NCBI GenBank assembly: GCA_947469885.1
Contig: CANIQT010000003.1
Span: 186,001 to 250,000 of the forward strand
Direction: 5' to 3'
Origin: Bacteroidota bacterium
Lineage (GTDB): Bacteria > Bacteroidota > Bacteroidia > 2-12-FULL-35-15
DNA: 64,000 bases
Shown here: piece after piece, positions 51,036-59,447 of the stretch
Layout: each line of letters begins with the position of its first letter
Position numbering within the stretch: position 1 is the first letter of the stretch
The notes under the pieces: model-generated
The model's database searches: none
Seen by the model: only the letters and a program-made list of their open reading frames with translations
Told to the model about the DNA's origin: nothing
Position numbers and translations under genes: made by a program

Positions 51036-53624
51036 TTATTTATCGTCCACTTGTAACAGACCCATGGTAACAAGTTCAGTTAAATAAACACGTTTCCCTT
51101 TATAAATAGCAGTAATAAAAGCGTCACTAATACCAGCTTCTCTTACTTTCTTTTTAAATTCAAGTGCCTGATTTAAGGTAGTAAATTTTCCAACTGTGAT
51201 ACGAGTTAACCCGTCATCCAATTTTAGTTTTTCTGATTTTCCTAATCCTTTTAATTTTGAATAATCAAAACTTTTAGGAGAAGATAATGCTGCTACTTGA
51301 ATTCTAAAGGTTAATCCCGGTTTAGATTCGTTACCCACTTTACTTGCCACTTTTGCTTCGGTAGCATTTACTTTCGCCATTCTTGCTTCAGCAGCTTTTG
51401 CTTCTGCTTCTGCTTTAGCTGCACTTGTTGTTGCTCCACCAGCTGTGGTTGCCCCTGGGTTGGTTCCACCTGCTGTGGTTGCTCCTGGTGCTGTTCCTGT
51501 TAAATTTGTTGCCGCTGGTATTGCACCTCCTGCTGTTGTTGCCCCTGGGGTGGTGCCACCTGCTGTTGCCGTTCCTGGTGTTGTTCCTCCAGCGGTAGTT
51601 GCGCTTGGATTGGTTCCGCTTGCTGTTGAAGACGCTCCTGCCGTGCCACCTGCTGTTGTTGTTCCGGGTGTCGTTCCTCCAGCGGTTGTACCACCCAGAG
51701 TTGTTCCTGTTAAATTTGTTGCTGCAGGAATTGCCCCTCCTGCATTAGTTGCATCGGGGGTTGTGCCACCCGCTGTAGTTGCTCCCGGATTCGCACCTCC
51801 TGCTGTAGTTGATCCAGGAGTTGTTCCAGTTAAAATTGTTGCTGCAGGCATTGCGCCTCCTGCATTTGTTGCCCCAGGGGTTGCGCCACCTGAAGTACCT
51901 CCTGCATTATTAGCTCCAGGCGTTGCACTTCCATCCACTGCTTTTGTACCTACATCTGTGGTTGCGCCTCCATCAACAGGTGTTTTTGTAGCCGCGCCAC
52001 CACCATCAGGTGCCACAGCAAGATCTTTTTTAAATGGAAATTGAATATTAATTATTTTTTCTAAGTAGGCTGTAAGGTTGGTAGCATCTACCATCTGCAC
52101 TTGGGGTGGAAACCCTTCTGCCTTATAGGTAATTTTATAATTATTTCCTGAAGGAATGTTTACAAGATAATTTCCAGTACTTGAATTGGAAATAAAGTTT
52201 CCATAATTTTTATTCTTGTTAACTATATCCACTGTTACAGTAGCTTCACCCGGCTTATCATTTATGGTTACTTTTCCTTTTACTGTTTCCACTATCGGTC
52301 TTAAAAAAGTTGAAGGCATATTTACAGAATAAATATCTTGTTGCCCAAAACCTCCTTTTCTTCCAGATGAAAAGAACCCTCGCTCTCCACTAGTAGAAAG
52401 AACAAAAAAACCATCATCATCTGTGCTGTTTATAGGATAACCTATATTTTCTGGGTGAGTCCAACTCGTATCTTTTTCGTTAAATCTGGTTACAAAAATA
52501 TCGTTATAACCCATGCTTTTTAATCCTTGAGTACTATAGGTTAATGTCTTTCCATCAGGATGAATAAAAGGTGCATCATCATCAAATTTTGTATTTACTT
52601 CTATGCCTAAGTTTTGAACTTCTTTCCAAGTACCGTCATCCTGTAAAGTAGCTTTATAAAGGTCTCTCCCTCCTACTCCACCTGGGCGCTCGCTTGCAAA
52701 AAACAAGGTTTTGCCATCTGCAGAAAGCGATGCACTTCCTTCCCAATAATAAGTATTTACTTCTCCTTTTAATTTTTCGGGTGCCGACCAATTATCACCC
52801 GAGAGTGTACTCATATATATATCACCACCATCCGAAGCATCGTCTCTGTAAACAAATAATTTCTGACCATCATTTGATATTGAAATAGCTGCATCGTTCA
52901 GGTTGGTATTAATCAATGGACCCATGCTCACTGGTTTTGTCCACACCCCGTTTTCTTTTCGTGAAATAAAAACATCTTCGTTAAATTCACCTAACGGATC
53001 AGGCTGATTTAATTCGTTTTGTTTGCCACCCATACTTTCTTCTCCTTTGTAAGTAAAGATCATGGTGTTTTCATCGGACGAAACAGAAGGTGAGTATTCG
53101 GAATTAGTTGTATTTACATCTTTACCAATGGACTCAATTTTTGCATTCACAGGTCTTGCTACTAGCTCCTTTCCATTATTGCAAAAATCTTGCAACAATG
53201 CTGCTTCCTTTTTTTGAATCTCTGTTAAATTCTTTTTCTTTAAAAAATCATCAATATTGGTCAAGGCATCGTCAAACCTGTAATTATAATGCTGGGCTCT
53301 TGCCAAATCGTATTCGATATCGTTGGTTCTTCTGTTTTTAATATACGTTTCTGATAAATACTCCAACGATTTTTCGTGCGAATCACTACGGTATAAACCA
53401 CAAATACCAACTACATATTTTAAATAGAGTTCGTTAGGGTGATTGTCCAGTATTTTCTCGAAATAGCCTAAAGCCACTAGGTAATTTCGCGCTTCAAAAA
53501 TAGTTTGTGCTTTTACTAAGGAATCATTCTCTTTGTTACGCCACTTACGGGTTACCATTGTATTTTGAGAAAACGAAACGGTAACATAAAACATGGTCAA
53601 AAGAACAAGTATTACTTTTTTCAT
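51036..53624 (-). CDS. PorE-like envelope protein with TPR, PD40 propeller, variable linker and SPOR domain
   Basis: The start is placed at MKKVILVLLTMFYVTVSFSQ (53624), which gives a signal peptide; an open frame continues 65 codons upstream but overlaps the ywbE gene. The 862-residue protein has TPR-like helices (about 30-160), a PD40 beta-propeller (about 180-450, motifs SVSSDENTMIFTYKG, ASLSADGKTLFFASERPGG, FIHPDGKTLTYST), a carboxypeptidase-regulatory-like domain (about 460-545), an Ala/Gly/Thr/Pro linker (about 560-750) and a SPOR domain (about 770-862). The T9SS protein PorE has the same first three parts but an OmpA domain at the end. A SPOR domain could replace its peptidoglycan-binding role. 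Confidence 0.85.
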   Translation of the reverse strand: MKKVILVLLTMFYVTVSFSQNTMVTRKWRNKENDSLVKAQTIFEARNYLVALGYFEKILDNHPNELYLKYVVGICGLYRSDSHEKSLEYLSETYIKNRRTNDIEYDLARAQHYNYRFDDALTNIDDFLKKKNLTEIQKKEAALLQDFCNNGKELVARPVNAKIESIGKDVNTTNSEYSPSVSSDENTMIFTYKGEESMGGKQNELNQPDPLGEFNEDVFISRKENGVWTKPVSMGPLINTNLNDAAISISNDGQKLFVYRDDASDGGDIYMSTLSGDNWSAPEKLKGEVNTYYWEGSASLSADGKTLFFASERPGGVGGRDLYKATLQDDGTWKEVQNLGIEVNTKFDDDAPFIHPDGKTLTYSTQGLKSMGYNDIFVTRFNEKDTSWTHPENIGYPINSTDDDGFFVLSTSGERGFFSSGRKGGFGQQDIYSVNMPSTFLRPIVETVKGKVTINDKPGEATVTVDIVNKNKNYGNFISNSSTGNYLVNIPSGNNYKITYKAEGFPPQVQMVDATNLTAYLEKIINIQFPFKKDLAVAPDGGGAATKTPVDGGATTDVGTKAVDGSATPGANNAGGTSGGATPGATNAGGAMPAATILTGTTPGSTTAGGANPGATTAGGTTPDATNAGGAIPAATNLTGTTLGGTTAGGTTPGTTTAGGTAGASSTASGTNPSATTAGGTTPGTATAGGTTPGATTAGGAIPAATNLTGTAPGATTAGGTNPGATTAGGATTSAAKAEAEAKAAEARMAKVNATEAKVASKVGNESKPGLTFRIQVAALSSPKSFDYSKLKGLGKSEKLKLDDGLTRITVGKFTTLNQALEFKKKVREAGISDAFITAIYKGKRVYLTELVTMGLLQVDDK
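51425..51950 (-). repeat. Coding tandem repeat of 30 bp in the PorE-like gene
   Basis: The linker is encoded by about 17 imperfect 30-bp units reading GGTTPGATTA or close variants (GGAIPAATNL every few units). Near-identical neighbouring units suggest recent slippage, so length is likely to vary between strains. Confidence 0.85.
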
Positions 53625-53674
53625 AGATATGGTTTTATAATTTATGACCCAAAAATAAGTATTTTTACCGATAT

Positions 53675-53890
53675 ATGAACTTAAAATCACCACACACAGT
53701 AAATATGTTCCGAGAAAATGTAAAGCTCGGACAGGAAGTAGAAGTAGTTTTGAAGAAAGATCAGCGAACAGGCAAACGTACAAAAGGCACTGTGAGAGCC
53801 ATATTAACAAGTGCTCCATTTCATTCGAGAGGAATAAAAGTGATGCTTGATAGTCGTCAGATTGGTCGGGTACAGGAAATTATTGGATAA
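53675..53890 (+). CDS. ywbE: YwbE family protein
   Basis: A 71-residue protein matching the YwbE (DUF2196) family: VKLGQEVEVVLKKDQRTGKRTKGTVRAILTSAPFHSRGIKVML, ending RQIGRVQEIIG. It looks like a small beta-barrel nucleic acid binding fold, but the function is unknown. It is divergent from the PorE-like gene, with 50 bp between the start codons. Confidence 0.92.
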   Translation: MNLKSPHTVNMFRENVKLGQEVEVVLKKDQRTGKRTKGTVRAILTSAPFHSRGIKVMLDSRQIGRVQEIIG

Positions 53891-53909
53891 ATAAAAATAT
53901 TTACTTTCG
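53883..53909 (+). promoter_or_regulatory. Candidate promoter for the O-methyltransferase
   Basis: TTG (53883-53885), 16 bp of spacer and TACTTTCG (53902-53909) are one base off the TAnnTTTG consensus. The ATG follows 18 bp later. The -33 element overlaps the ywbE stop. Confidence 0.5.
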
Positions 53910-53927
53910 CGTTTTAAAAAACAAACA

Positions 53928-54569
53928 ATGGATTTTATTGACGAAAAAATTGAGGCCTATTCTTTAGCTCACTCCCAACCCGAATCTGAAATTCTGAAAA
54001 AAATAAACAGGGAAACAAACGCCAAGGTGTTAATGCCAAGAATGCTTTCAGGACATCTTCAAGGAAACGCGTTGACCATGTTAAGCAAAATGATTCAGCC
54101 CAAACAAATTCTAGAAATTGGAACTTATACGGGTTATTCAGGAATTTGTCTTGCACAAGGTTTGCAAACAGGAGGCAAACTTTATACTATTGATATTAAT
54201 GAAGAGTTAGAAAAAATGGTTCGGGGCTTTATTGATGAAGCCGGAATGAATGATAAAATCAATTATTACATAGGTAACGCATTAAGCATTATCCCAACTA
54301 TTAACCAAACTTTTGATATTGTTTTTATTGATGCTGATAAAAAAAACTATGCTAATTATTACGATTTGGCTTTTGATAAAGTAAGAAGTGGAGGTTATAT
54401 CATTGCTGACAATGTGCTGTGGAGTGGTAAAGTTTTAGATCCTCCTGAAAAAATGGATGCGGAAACAAAAGCAATTCATGAATTTAATAAAAAAGTAAAC
54501 CACGATACCAGAGTCGAAAATATGTTGATGCCTATAAGGGATGGATTGATGATTGTTAGAAAAAAATAG
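53928..54569 (+). CDS. Class I O-methyltransferase (COMT-like)
   Basis: A 213-residue SAM-dependent enzyme of the catechol or caffeoyl-CoA O-methyltransferase group. Visible are MLSGHLQGNALTMLSKM (about 38-54), motif I LEIGTYTGYSGICLAQGL (about 63-80), TIDINEELEKM, DIVFIDADKKNYANYYDLAF (about 125-144) and ADNVLWSGKVLDP (about 164-176), which provide the metal-binding acidic residues. It methylates a small phenolic or catechol-like substrate that cannot be named from sequence. Confidence 0.9.
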   Translation: MDFIDEKIEAYSLAHSQPESEILKKINRETNAKVLMPRMLSGHLQGNALTMLSKMIQPKQILEIGTYTGYSGICLAQGLQTGGKLYTIDINEELEKMVRGFIDEAGMNDKINYYIGNALSIIPTINQTFDIVFIDADKKNYANYYDLAFDKVRSGGYIIADNVLWSGKVLDPPEKMDAETKAIHEFNKKVNHDTRVENMLMPIRDGLMIVRKK

Positions 54570-54599
54570 AAAACAAAGAATTACTAATATACTTGAATT

Positions 54600-55616
54600 A
54601 TGATAATAGATTTAAGAAGTGACACGGTGACAAAACCAACAAAACCTATGTTGGAAGCCATGTTTAAGGCTGAAGTGGGCGATGATGTGTTTGCTGAAGA
54701 GCCCACAGTAATAGCATTGGAAGAAAAAGTTTCGAAACTTTTTGGAAAGGAAGCTGCTTTGTTTTGCCCTTCGGGAACTATGACCAATCAAATTGCAATA
54801 AAGGTGCATACACAACCTGGTGATGAACTATTGTGTGATGTAACTGCACACATCTTTAATTACGAGGGTGGTGGAATTTCTTTTAACTCCGGTGTACAGG
54901 CTAAATTAATTCAAGGCGAAAGGGGAAGAATTTCTGCTCAACAGGTTTTGGAAAGCATGAATCCAAGTTTTGATTGGTTAACCCGCACAAGTCTGGTTTG
55001 TGTTGAAAACACAGCTAACCGTGCTGGTGGTAGTTATTATTCGTTGCAACAAATGAAAGAACTTTCGGATGTTTGCCGGCAAAATAAATTGAATTATCAT
55101 TTGGATGGAGCAAGAATTTTTAACGCTATTGTTGAAAATGATTACACACCTGCTGATTTAGGAAAATTGTTTGATTCGATTTCTGTTTGTTTTTCAAAAG
55201 GATTAGGAGCTCCCATTGGTTCGGTAATTATTGGTGACAAAGAATTTATTCGCAAAGCACGAAGAGTACGAAAAGTTTTTGGCGGTGGTATGCGTCAGGC
55301 GGGTTATCTTGCTGCTGCTGGCATTTATGCTTTGGATAATAATATTGACAGATTGAAAGATGACCATAAACGGGCAAAGCAACTTGCAAAAACCATGAGT
55401 GGTTTATCGTTTATTGATAATGTATTACCTGTTGATACAAATATCATCATCTTTAATCTAAACGAAAAATTAAAACCAGAAGAGTTTGTAAAAAAACTTG
55501 GTGAAAATAATATTAAAGCTACAGGCTTCGGCAAACAAGCAATCCGTTTTGTAACGCATTTAGATTTTACTGACGATATGTTGGAGAAAACTGAAAGTAT
55601 TTTAAAATCATTTTAA
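54600..55616 (+). CDS. ltaE: Low-specificity L-threonine aldolase
   Basis: A 338-residue PLP enzyme that splits threonine or allo-threonine to glycine and acetaldehyde. Signatures are the N-terminal IDLRSDTVTKPT (3-14), GDDVFAEEPTV (28-38), FCPSGTMTNQIAIK (55-68), HLDGARIFNA (167-176, Asp169 pairs with the PLP nitrogen) and the PLP lysine Lys200 in VCFSKGLGAPIGS. It starts 31 bp after the methyltransferase stop, and OsmC follows 20 bp after its end; the three are likely to be cotranscribed. Confidence 0.94.
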   Translation: MIIDLRSDTVTKPTKPMLEAMFKAEVGDDVFAEEPTVIALEEKVSKLFGKEAALFCPSGTMTNQIAIKVHTQPGDELLCDVTAHIFNYEGGGISFNSGVQAKLIQGERGRISAQQVLESMNPSFDWLTRTSLVCVENTANRAGGSYYSLQQMKELSDVCRQNKLNYHLDGARIFNAIVENDYTPADLGKLFDSISVCFSKGLGAPIGSVIIGDKEFIRKARRVRKVFGGGMRQAGYLAAAGIYALDNNIDRLKDDHKRAKQLAKTMSGLSFIDNVLPVDTNIIIFNLNEKLKPEEFVKKLGENNIKATGFGKQAIRFVTHLDFTDDMLEKTESILKSF

Positions 55617-55635
55617 TCATCAAGCCCGAAAACAA

Positions 55636-56013
55636 ATGAACGTTTCAGCAAAAATAGAAAAGACAAATTATCAAGTGACCATCAATTCGGAAGGTCATAC
55701 CATTATTGCTGATGAACCACTATCGAATAACGGAGGGAATAGAGGAATGTCGCCTGAGCAATTACTGTTGTCTTCGTTAGGAGCTTGTATTGCTATTACG
55801 CTACGTATGTATTCATCAAGAAAAGAATGGAACGTGGGAAGTATTTCTGTGAATTTATCGTTGAAAACTGAAAATGGTTTAACAACCATAAGTAAGGAAA
55901 TAAGTTATTCTGAAAATATAAGTCAGGAACAAAAAGAAAGGCTGAATCAAATTTCTAAAAATTGTCCGATTTCTAAAATTCTTTTAGGAGAAATAAAAAT
56001 AAATACAATTTGA
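55636..56013 (+). CDS. OsmC-family peroxiredoxin-like protein
   Basis: A 125-residue OsmC/Ohr fold protein with both expected cysteines: Cys51 in SSLGACIAITLRMYS and Cys110 in KNCPISKIL. Such proteins reduce organic hydroperoxides with a two-cysteine mechanism. The next gene encodes a small Fe-S protein, a pairing often seen for this OsmC subgroup. Confidence 0.9.
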   Translation: MNVSAKIEKTNYQVTINSEGHTIIADEPLSNNGGNRGMSPEQLLLSSLGACIAITLRMYSSRKEWNVGSISVNLSLKTENGLTTISKEISYSENISQEQKERLNQISKNCPISKILLGEIKINTI

Positions 56014-56034
56014 TGTTTAAAATATTTCTAAATC

Positions 56035-56271
56035 ATGGATAAAGACATAACAATGAAATACAGTAACGAAGACATTACTGTTGTTTGGAAACCTAAAATG
56101 TGCACTCACTCTACCAATTGCTGGAAAGGGTTAGGGGATGTATTTAAACCAAAAGAAAAGCCCTGGGTGAAAATGGATGGAGCAACCACTGAAAGAATTA
56201 TGGAACAGGTGAATTGTTGTCCTTCGGGTGCGTTGAGTTATATTAAAAGAGAAAAAGAAGAACAAAAATAA
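56035..56271 (+). CDS. Divergent [4Fe-4S] ferredoxin-like protein (Fer4_19/YjdI)
   Basis: A 78-residue protein with Cys23 and Cys29 (PKMCTHSTNCWKGL), a conserved FKPKEKPWVKMDGA stretch, and Cys61-Cys62 in NCCPSGALSY, matching the Fer4_19 family. The start may be Met7 (MKYSNEDI). It follows osmC by 21 bp and its stop abuts the stop of the convergent ABC-F gene. Confidence 0.9.
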   Translation: MDKDITMKYSNEDITVVWKPKMCTHSTNCWKGLGDVFKPKEKPWVKMDGATTERIMEQVNCCPSGALSYIKREKEEQK

Positions 56272-58176
56272 TTACATCAAATCACTCAACTCCATCCAAC
56301 GAAAAGATTTATTATCTAATTCGTTTTCCAATGTTCCTATCTGTTCTGCCCATTTTATCATGTCCTCGTGATTTGTGCTTCCTGCATTAAGTAATTCTGT
56401 AAGTTTTGCTTTTTCTTCTTCAAGCGCAGCAATTTCTTTTTCCAATTGTTCAAACTCAAATTTTTCTTTAAAGCTCGGTTTCTTTTTATTGGTGGTCGAT
56501 TCAGGGATTTCTTCTTTTGCTTCCACAACCTTTTCTGCGATTGCAATTTTTGTTTCTTCTTTTTTCAGAAGTCGTTCTTCCATTTCTTTTTTCTCTCTGT
56601 ACTCGGTGTAGTTGCCCGGAAAGTCGCGTACAATGCCGTTTCCCTCAAACACAAAAAGGTGGTCCACCATTTTGTCCATAAAATATCTATCGTGGGTAAC
56701 TATTAAAACACAGCCCTGAAAGTTGGTTAAAAAATCTTCGAGCACACTCAATGTTAATATATCAAGGTCATTGGTAGGCTCATCGAGAATTAAGAAATTA
56801 GGATTTTTGATTAAGATGGTCATTAAATACAATCTCCTTTTTTCGCCTCCGCTCAACTTGGAAACAAAATTATATTGCACATCGGGATTGAACTGAAACT
56901 TTTGTAACAGTTGTGCTGCTGTGAGTTTACTTCCATCAGCCAACGGAATAAAATCTGCAATATCTTTTACCACTTCTATCACTCGTTTATCTTCATTCAA
57001 TGTCAACCCATCTTGCGAATAATAACCAAACACTATTGTTTCCCCGGTTTGTATTTTTCCACCATCGGGTTTTTCCAAACCCATTATCATGTTTAACATG
57101 GTGGTTTTACCCACACCATTTTTTCCGATGATGCCTATCTTTTCTCCCTTTTTAAACGTGTAAGAAAAGTTGTCTAATATTTTAAAATCGCCATACGCCT
57201 TTTTTATTTTTATGAGTTCCAATATCTTTCCTCCCAAACGGGTCATTTTTACTGACAGTTCCAGCTTTTCTTCTATTTTTTTGCTGAACGCTTTATCTTT
57301 TACTTCATAAAAAGAATCTACTCTATATTTTGCTTTTGTGCCTCTTGCTCTTGGCATTTTGCGCACCCACTCCAATTCTCTCCGGTACAAATTTTTTGCT
57401 TTGTCCACTTCTGCATTTTCCATATCCTCCCGTTCTGCTTTCTTTTCCACAAAGTATTGAAAGTTGCCCCGGTAATGAAAAATCTTTCCCGCATCTATTT
57501 CAATAATTTCGTTGCACACACTATCTAAAAAATAACGGTCGTGCGAAACAAGCAGTAAAGTAAGGTCGCGGGAGATTAAATAATTTTCTAACCATTCTAT
57601 CATTTCCACATCCAAATGGTTGGTTGGCTCATCCAATATTAATAAATCAGGTTCATCAATCAATACTTTAGCTAATGCCACTCTTTTTTTTTGTCCGCCC
57701 GAAAGCACCCCAATTTTTTTGTCCAGAAAAGCAATTTTTAACCGTTGAAGTACTTCATGTATTTTTGCTTCCACACTCCATGCTTCCAGCTTATCCATCA
57801 TGGCGGTGCATTCTTCCAGCCTAACAGATGTACCTTCGTTGTAATTATTTTCAAATTCCAACAACGCACTTTCGTAATCTCTCACTGCATTTAGCGATGG
57901 GTTGTTGGTATTGTATATGGCTTCTATAACCGTGCTTTCTTCATCAAACAGAGGGTTTTGAGAAAGATAAATAACACTGATGTCTTTTCGGAACGTTATA
58001 TTTCCTGCATCCGGAATTTCTTTGCCCATTATTATTTTGAGCAAAGTGGATTTGCCTGCACCGTTTTTTGCAATAAGTCCGATGCGCTGACTTTTATTAA
58101 GTCCGAAACTTATTTTATCGAATAATGTTTTGGGTCCATAAGATTTGGAAACCGATTCTACTGATAGATAATTCAC
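56272..58176 (-). CDS. ABC-F family ATPase (Uup-like)
   Basis: A 634-residue soluble protein with two ABC domains. The first has Walker A around KNGAGKSTLLKI (37-48), signature LSGGQKKRVALAKVL and Walker B DLLILDEPTNHLDVEMIEWL; the second has KNGVGKTTMLNM, LSGGEKRRLYLM and NFLILDEPTNDLDILTLSVL. A linker with a charged coiled coil (about 240-310) and a C-terminal coiled coil (about 555-634) complete the Uup layout. ABC-F proteins act on ribosomes or DNA structures and have no transport role. Confidence 0.93.
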   Translation of the reverse strand: MNYLSVESVSKSYGPKTLFDKISFGLNKSQRIGLIAKNGAGKSTLLKIIMGKEIPDAGNITFRKDISVIYLSQNPLFDEESTVIEAIYNTNNPSLNAVRDYESALLEFENNYNEGTSVRLEECTAMMDKLEAWSVEAKIHEVLQRLKIAFLDKKIGVLSGGQKKRVALAKVLIDEPDLLILDEPTNHLDVEMIEWLENYLISRDLTLLLVSHDRYFLDSVCNEIIEIDAGKIFHYRGNFQYFVEKKAEREDMENAEVDKAKNLYRRELEWVRKMPRARGTKAKYRVDSFYEVKDKAFSKKIEEKLELSVKMTRLGGKILELIKIKKAYGDFKILDNFSYTFKKGEKIGIIGKNGVGKTTMLNMIMGLEKPDGGKIQTGETIVFGYYSQDGLTLNEDKRVIEVVKDIADFIPLADGSKLTAAQLLQKFQFNPDVQYNFVSKLSGGEKRRLYLMTILIKNPNFLILDEPTNDLDILTLSVLEDFLTNFQGCVLIVTHDRYFMDKMVDHLFVFEGNGIVRDFPGNYTEYREKKEMEERLLKKEETKIAIAEKVVEAKEEIPESTTNKKKPSFKEKFEFEQLEKEIAALEEEKAKLTELLNAGSTNHEDMIKWAEQIGTLENELDNKSFRWMELSDLM

Positions 58177-58194
58177 TTTAAAGATTTAGGATTT

Positions 58195-58220
58195 AGTCCT
58201 TCGACAAGCTCAGGATGACC
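58195..58220. repeat. Dispersed phrase CCTTCGACAAGCTCAGGATG
   Basis: The 20-bp core lies just upstream of the ABC-F start codon. A related copy, TGCTTCGGCAAGCTCAGC, lies in frame in the sucB linker (29258-29275). Confidence 0.55.
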
Positions 58221-58244
58221 ATTAAATTAATAATTTTAAGGGCG

Positions 58245-58278
58245 CAAAGGTAATTTAGTTTTTTAGTTAAGAAGCAAA
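58245..58278 (-). promoter_or_regulatory. Candidate promoter of the ABC-F gene
   Basis: On the minus strand TTTG (58275-58278), a 22-bp spacer and TACCTTTG (58245-58252) fit the Bacteroidota consensus. The start codon is 68 bp downstream. Confidence 0.55.
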
Positions 58279-58281
58279 AAA

Positions 58282-58308
58282 AATCCCGCTCATTTCACGA
58301 GCAGGATT
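58282..58308 (-). terminator. Terminator of the retropepsin-like gene
   Basis: Ten-position stem AATCC-C-GCTC / GAGC-A-GGATT with one mismatch and a 7-nt loop. On the minus strand it is followed by eight T. It lies 25 bp after the stop at 58333. Confidence 0.8.
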
Positions 58309-58332
58309 ATTTCGGTTCATACGTTTCGAACT

Positions 58333-58710
58333 TTATTTTAGAATTGCCTTTGCTACTTTTGGGTCTATAATTACAGTATCGTGTTCGAAATCTAATTTGA
58401 TTCGCCATTTTTGAAATGTATTTACTCCCAAAATTGCTTCTTCTGAAAGCCCTGGTATCACCATAAATTCGTCAGACAGGCGAATATCATTGTAATAAAA
58501 ATCTAATCGAATAGCATATTCTATTCTTAAATAATTTCCTTCTGATGCTGTGGCAACTTCTATCGGATGACGCATTTTTTCCAATGTAGCTAAACCTTCA
58601 GCTGTTTTTAAACTCATACAGGAAAATGTTGCACCCGAATCAAACAAAGTGTTTATTGTTTTTTCTCCTTTCGAACCTTCAAATAATAATGGTAGTCTTA
58701 TGATTGACAT
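58333..58710 (-). CDS. Retropepsin-like aspartic protease
   Basis: The start is MSIIRLPLLFEG (ATG, 58710), 17 bp after a TATCTTTG box; the longer open frame upstream runs through that promoter. The 125-residue protein has one aspartic protease signature, TLFDSGATFSCMS (Asp24-Ser-Gly), a flap-like VATASEG region and the second conserved element EAILGVNTFQKWRIKLDF. With only one DSG it must dimerise, as retroviral proteases do. No signal peptide is visible. Substrate unknown. Its upstream neighbour is the RAYT relic. Confidence 0.88.
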   Translation of the reverse strand: MSIIRLPLLFEGSKGEKTINTLFDSGATFSCMSLKTAEGLATLEKMRHPIEVATASEGNYLRIEYAIRLDFYYNDIRLSDEFMVIPGLSEEAILGVNTFQKWRIKLDFEHDTVIIDPKVAKAILK

Positions 58711-58726
58711 ATTATTTATTTTTTTA

Positions 58727-58734
58727 CAAAGATA
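58727..58734 (-). promoter_or_regulatory. Candidate -7 box of the retropepsin-like gene
   Basis: TATCTTTG on the minus strand, 16 bp upstream of the ATG at 58710, matches TAnnTTTG. No TTTG lies 17-23 bp upstream; the 10-bp hairpin at 58747-58771 occupies that region. Confidence 0.5.
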
Positions 58735-58746
58735 AGTTTTTCTGCC

Positions 58747-58771
58747 TTTGTTGGTGTTTTTCACCAACAAA
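58747..58771. repeat. Perfect 10-bp hairpin upstream of the retropepsin-like gene
   Basis: TTTGTTGGTG and CACCAACAAA flank five T. There is no T-run after the stem on either strand, so it is an operator or a REP-type element, not a standard terminator. Confidence 0.7.
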
Positions 58772-58813
58772 CGAACCAAACTTTATATCCCGATTTTTTT
58801 CCATCAGTCAAAG

Positions 58814-59346
58814 TTACATTATTTCATTGTACCTAATCAGAAAATCATAATCTGTATTTTCTGATAAATAAAATCTCGCACTTGAAAATGGATAATCTTC
58901 TGGCTTTTCTGCCAAGAGCCATTTTGCATGACAAGGATTATTGTAATGTAATTTAGCTTTTGCAAAAGCGTGTCTGTATTATCAAGTTCAAACCAAAATG
59001 GATTCCGTTCCCAAATTTGGCTTCTTCTGTCTTTTACATTCACCCTTATAACATCTAATAAAGGGGAATTACTATTTATTAATTTCCATTTTATTTGTTG
59101 TGCAGTGTATTTCAAAAAATCTCTTTGCACCTTTTCTTTTTTATGTGGTTCTAATATTTGCCATATAAGATGTATATGACTTGGCATTATTACAAAACCT
59201 AACACTTTAACTCTTTTGTTATCACTTAAAAATTTCAAACTGTTTATCACAATGTTTTTGTGTTCGTTATTTTCAAGTAATTTATTCCAGTTTAGGTTGG
59301 TAGCGGTGAAAAAATAAATATTGGATGTTTGTCGAAAAGAAACCAT
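58814..59346 (-). pseudogene. REP-associated tyrosine transposase (RAYT), frameshifted
   Basis: The uninterrupted frame (58837-59346, 169 codons) is a Y1 transposase of the RAYT/TnpA-REP type: the HUH pair is His57 and His59 in VIMPSHIHLIWQI, and the catalytic tyrosine is Tyr133 in LQKLNYI. Directly after that tyrosine the family reads YIHNNP; here one base seems to be missing (TACATTACAATAATCCT), and the family sequence continues in another frame as NNPCHAKWLLAEKPEDYPFS up to a stop at 58814-58816. The shift separates Tyr133 from the conserved asparagine four residues later. It could be a real inactivation or a sequencing error. A REP-like palindrome lies 37 bp upstream of its start. Confidence 0.85.
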
Positions 59347-59382
59347 GAAACAAAGTTAGGGTTTTTGAGTTATTGATGTAAG

Positions 59383-59423
59383 ACACACCCCCTACCCCCT
59401 CTCGAGAGGGGAATGTCCACCCC
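59383..59423. repeat. REP-like palindrome upstream of the RAYT relic
   Basis: An ACACCCCC tail, then CCCCTCTCGAGAGGGG (59396-59411), a perfect 16-bp palindrome of the same family as the other GC-rich elements but without a loop. GAATG follows, as in paired copy 2. Confidence 0.7.
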
Positions 59424-59447
59424 AAAGCATAGCAAGAGGGGAATAAA

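Noticed and set aside
51445..52044. 199-codon plus-strand frame rich in Val, Pro and Ala
   Set aside because: It is the antisense of the GGTTPGATTA repeat of the PorE-like gene.
53625..53819. 65-codon N-terminal extension of the PorE-like protein
   Set aside because: It overlaps the divergent ywbE gene and lies before a clear MKK signal peptide start.
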